Shown here: piece after piece, positions 62,199 to 64,000 of the stretch
How the letters are laid out: each line of letters begins with the position of its first letter
How positions within the stretch are numbered: the first letter of the stretch is position 1
Origin: an uncultured Bacteroidales bacterium
Lineage (GTDB): Bacteria > Bacteroidota > Bacteroidia > Bacteroidales > UBA932
DNA length: 64,000 bases
Direction: 5' to 3'
Assembly (NCBI GenBank): GCA_949294195.1
Contig: CASFGK010000014.1
Coordinates: 96,974-160,973, forward strand
The notes under the pieces: generated by a model
The model's database searches: none
What the model was told of the DNA's origin: nothing
Seen by the model: the letters and a program-made list of their open reading frames with translations, nothing else
Translations under genes and position numbers: made by a program

Positions 62199-62560
62199 TG
62201 TAGTATAATATTGGAGACAAACTTTATATAATTATATATAATTATCTGATAATAAAAATATTAAAATTAAATATCATTATCACTTACACTATTCGGTGCA
62301 AATAATGGTTAAATTAACCGGACAGATATTATGCATGACTTTATTTGATTATATATAAAAAGCAGGTTTTCAATAATATATATGATAATAAAATAACCAA
62401 TAAACAACACTTATTTTAAATATGTAACGAGACAAGATAATTTACATAAATTAATAACATGGGTCCGATTTTATTAATTCATGTGAAATTTGTATTTTGT
62501 CCTGTAATTCAGATTTGTAAATCGCAGAGTCTTCAAACCGGGTCCCTTTCCGGGATTTTC
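62199..62560. other. AT-rich intergenic region
   Basis: Together with its flanks this is a 505-base gap (62108-62612) with no gene I can support. Most is over 80% A/T. Notable is a perfect 13-base palindrome GGTTAAATTAACC at 62307-62319. No tRNA fold, no canonical DnaA box TTATNCACA, no transposase fragment. Confidence 0.6.
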
Positions 62561-62595
62561 TATTTTCGTGACAATTGAGTATTTTCGCGGCAATT
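62561..62595 (+). repeat. tandem 16-base imperfect repeat before queA
   Basis: TATTTTCGTGACAATT (62561-62576) and TATTTTCGCGGCAATT (62580-62595), two mismatches, period 19. Each starts with TATTTTCG, one base off the -7 consensus TAnnTTTG, so they might be two alternative promoters or a repeated binding site. Confidence 0.5.
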
Positions 62596-62612
62596 CTTAT
62601 TTGAACAAGAAA

Positions 62613-63821
62613 ATGATACCTGATATTCACATAGAAGATTATGACTATCCTCTTCCGGATAGCCGTATTGCCAGATATCCGCTTGAGCGCAGGGATGCTT
62701 CCAGGCTGCTCATGTACAGAGACGGTTCTGTAACAGGACATGTTTTCAGGGAAATACCGGATCTTTTGCCGCAAGATGCCATTATGGTATTCAACGACAC
62801 TAAAGTTGTTCCTGCCAGGCTTCATTTCCAACGGGAAACAGGAGCGCATATTGAAGTATTCTGTCTGGAGCCGGTACATCCTTCGGAGTACAATCTTGTT
62901 TTTGCAGAGACCGTATGCTGCAGATGGAAATGCATAGTCGGCAATGTAAAGAAATGGAAATCGGATGTGCTGTCCCTTTACAATCCGGACAATGACATGA
63001 CAGTTAATGCGCTGGCGCTGAAGGCATCTCTGGTCGAGAGGGACGGGGAAACTTCCGTAGTGGAGTTTTCATGGGAAGGCGGAGTGCCTTTTTCCAGAGT
63101 GCTTGAAATATGCGGGTCGATACCCATACCTCCGTATCTGAACAGAGAGACAGAGGCGATTGATCAGGAAAGGTATCAGACACTGTATGCAAAATTCCGG
63201 GGGTCTGTTGCCGCTCCTACTGCAGGTCTGCATTTTACGGAAGAAGTGCTTGGAAGGATAAAAGCCAAAGGAATCGATATGGAGACAGTCTGCCTGCATG
63301 TCGGGGCCGGAACATTCCTTCCTGTAAAAAGCAGTGAAATATCGGGGCATACGATGCACAGGGAACCGTTTGTGGTCAGACGAAGTTTCCTGGAGGAGCT
63401 GCGCAGAGGGACCCGTCCTGTAATAGCCGTCGGAACTACATCGGTGCGGACGCTTGAGTCCCTGTATTATGTAGGAGTCAACTGTATTGAAAAAGGGCAT
63501 CCTGAGGATGTCGGCCAGTGGATGCCGTATGAAAGGGAATACGCGTATACGACAGGAGAAGCTCTTGATGCCATCATAGGGTATCTGGATTCCAACTCTC
63601 TGGATGAATTGAAGGTAGGTACCAGAATCATCATAGTTCCCGGATATGAATTCAAGGCGGTTGATATTCTTGTTACCAATTTCCATCAGCCCAAAAGCAC
63701 ACTGCTGCTTCTGATTTCAGCATTTGTCGGCGGTGACTGGAGAACGATATACGGTTATGCGCTTTCCCATGACTTCCGTTTTTTAAGCTATGGAGACAGT
63801 TCTGTCCTTTTCCGGAAATGA
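62613..63821 (+). CDS. queA: S-adenosylmethionine:tRNA ribosyltransferase-isomerase
   Basis: 402-aa enzyme adding the epoxycyclopentane-diol precursor to preQ1 in tRNA, a late queuosine step. Family motifs are DYPLPDSRIARYPLERRDASRL, VFNDTKVVPARL, APTAGLHFTEEVL, LHVGAGTFLPVKS, and ATTS-type IAVGTTSVRTLES. I start at the ATG 62613; a GTG at 62568 is in frame. C-terminal TNFHQPKSTLLLLISAFVGG is complete. It lies 11 kb from queD and queE. Confidence 0.95.
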   Translation: MIPDIHIEDYDYPLPDSRIARYPLERRDASRLLMYRDGSVTGHVFREIPDLLPQDAIMVFNDTKVVPARLHFQRETGAHIEVFCLEPVHPSEYNLVFAETVCCRWKCIVGNVKKWKSDVLSLYNPDNDMTVNALALKASLVERDGETSVVEFSWEGGVPFSRVLEICGSIPIPPYLNRETEAIDQERYQTLYAKFRGSVAAPTAGLHFTEEVLGRIKAKGIDMETVCLHVGAGTFLPVKSSEISGHTMHREPFVVRRSFLEELRRGTRPVIAVGTTSVRTLESLYYVGVNCIEKGHPEDVGQWMPYEREYAYTTGEALDAIIGYLDSNSLDELKVGTRIIIVPGYEFKAVDILVTNFHQPKSTLLLLISAFVGGDWRTIYGYALSHDFRFLSYGDSSVLFRK

Positions 63822-63847
63822 AAGTCAGGAATATGTAATAATTTTTA

Positions 63848-63855
63848 TAAATTTG
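63848..63855 (+). promoter_or_regulatory. isolated -7 box near right edge
   Basis: TAAATTTG matches TAnnTTTG on the plus strand. No recognisable gene follows within the window; a 36-codon frame from 63894 to the edge has no protein character. Low support. Confidence 0.25.
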
Positions 63856-63892
63856 TGAGAAGAAATTACGAAAAAGGTCTAAGTGATTGAAA

Positions 63893-63915
63893 ATGAGTTG
63901 CAGTTACCAACTCAT
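63893..63915 (-). terminator. hairpin after the right-edge partial gene
   Basis: ATGAGTTG pairs exactly with CAACTCAT around CAGTTAC; on the minus strand it follows the partial gene stop by about 20 bases and is followed by TTTC. Suits a terminator. Confidence 0.45.
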
Positions 63916-63934
63916 AGTAGTAATAGGTTACGAA

Positions 63935-64000
63935 TTAGTTAGTTATCTGCTGTTTTATTCTTCTGCGCATTGCGTAACCTTCAAAGAACTCTTCGTATGC
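63935..64000 (-). CDS. C-terminal end of an unidentified gene, cut by window edge
   Basis: The only minus-strand frame open into the edge ends at TAA (63935-63937) and encodes 21 residues ending FEGYAMRRRIKQQITN. The basic tail and following hairpin suggest a real gene end. I cannot identify it; a transposase is a guess without evidence. Confidence 0.3.
   Translation of the reverse strand, partial: AYEEFFEGYAMRRRIKQQITN

Noticed and set aside
62199-62470. Possible replication origin in the AT-rich region
   Set aside because: No TTATNCACA DnaA boxes and no dnaA, gidA or rpmH genes nearby.
62461-62550. Possible tRNA in the gap before queA (TTCAAAC loop-like)
   Set aside because: The flanking bases do not form a T stem and no acceptor or anticodon stem can be drawn.
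63894-64000. Plus-strand frame from 63894 to the window edge
   Set aside because: Starts inside the hairpin and its translation has no protein-like pattern; the opposite strand with a stop and hairpin is more plausible.
1-64000. CRISPR arrays, rRNA or tRNA genes, intact insertion sequences, prophage
   Set aside because: No regularly spaced repeats, structural RNA signatures, transposase motifs or phage structural genes were seen on either strand.

Overview
The window is a contiguous piece of a chromosome from a member of the Bacteroidales, most likely a gut commensal. The evidence is two SusC/SusD outer-membrane nutrient-uptake pairs, many lipoproteins, Bacteroidetes-only families (DUF4270, DUF4907, DUF3467), and upstream regions carrying the Bacteroidetes sigma-ABfr type -7 box TAnnTTTG rather than sigma-70 boxes and strong Shine-Dalgarno sites. 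Base composition looks near 50% GC in genes with AT-rich spacers. I cannot assign a genus; a Rikenellaceae- or Cryptobacteroides-like genome would fit, but that is inference. I saw no rRNA, tRNA, CRISPR array, intact insertion sequence or phage.

Layout. 0-4.7 kb: a cut-off secreted protein, a conserved unknown, a membrane metallophosphoesterase, and a large transglutaminase/thioredoxin-like lipoprotein. 5.0-13.8 kb: a small polysaccharide utilization locus (SusC, SusD, GH29 alpha-L-fucosidase, and a CBM9-plus-glycosidase-like protein of uncertain specificity). 14.0-15.3 kb: guanine deaminase and a DUF1295 membrane protein. 15.4-22.2 kb: a TetR-controlled tripartite ABC exporter with two ATPases and two ABC-2 permeases, ending against a decayed DUF418 gene with an internal deletion whose scar lies on a perfect palindrome. 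23.0-27.2 kb: small lipoprotein, split LysO exporter, DUF169-PAS fusion, glutaredoxin-like protein and aspartase. 27.4-35.6 kb: a TolC/MacA/MacB efflux set followed by two complete LytS-type kinase/LytTR regulator pairs, all on one strand. 35.7-39.8 kb: a divergent envelope module of unknown function, DUF4270 lipoprotein plus beta-barrel protein facing a kelch lipoprotein plus DUF4907 lipoprotein. 40.1-45.6 kb: an enzyme-free SusC/SusD pair.

45.7-63.8 kb is mostly housekeeping: phosphatidylserine synthase behind a secreted C1 peptidase, an alpha/beta hydrolase-like protein, then a minus-strand run queD-queE-DUF3467-kdsC-maf-gpsA behind a near-perfect Bacteroidetes promoter, facing valS, a thioesterase, tatA, an ABC-F ATPase, rlmB and a dipeptidase. 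After a long AT-rich palindrome come cinA and pyrD, an XRE regulator with an operator-like repeat cluster, a 505-base AT-rich gap, and queA. QueD, QueE and QueA are three steps of queuosine synthesis.

The most promising places for something undescribed are the divergent DUF4270/barrel and kelch/DUF4907 module with a shared motif at both starts, the efflux operon carrying two tandem two-component systems, the CBM9-glycosidase-like enzyme, the transglutaminase lipoprotein with a second, catalytically dead domain, and the DUF169-PAS fusion. Coordinates of start codons follow my reading; alternatives are given where they matter.
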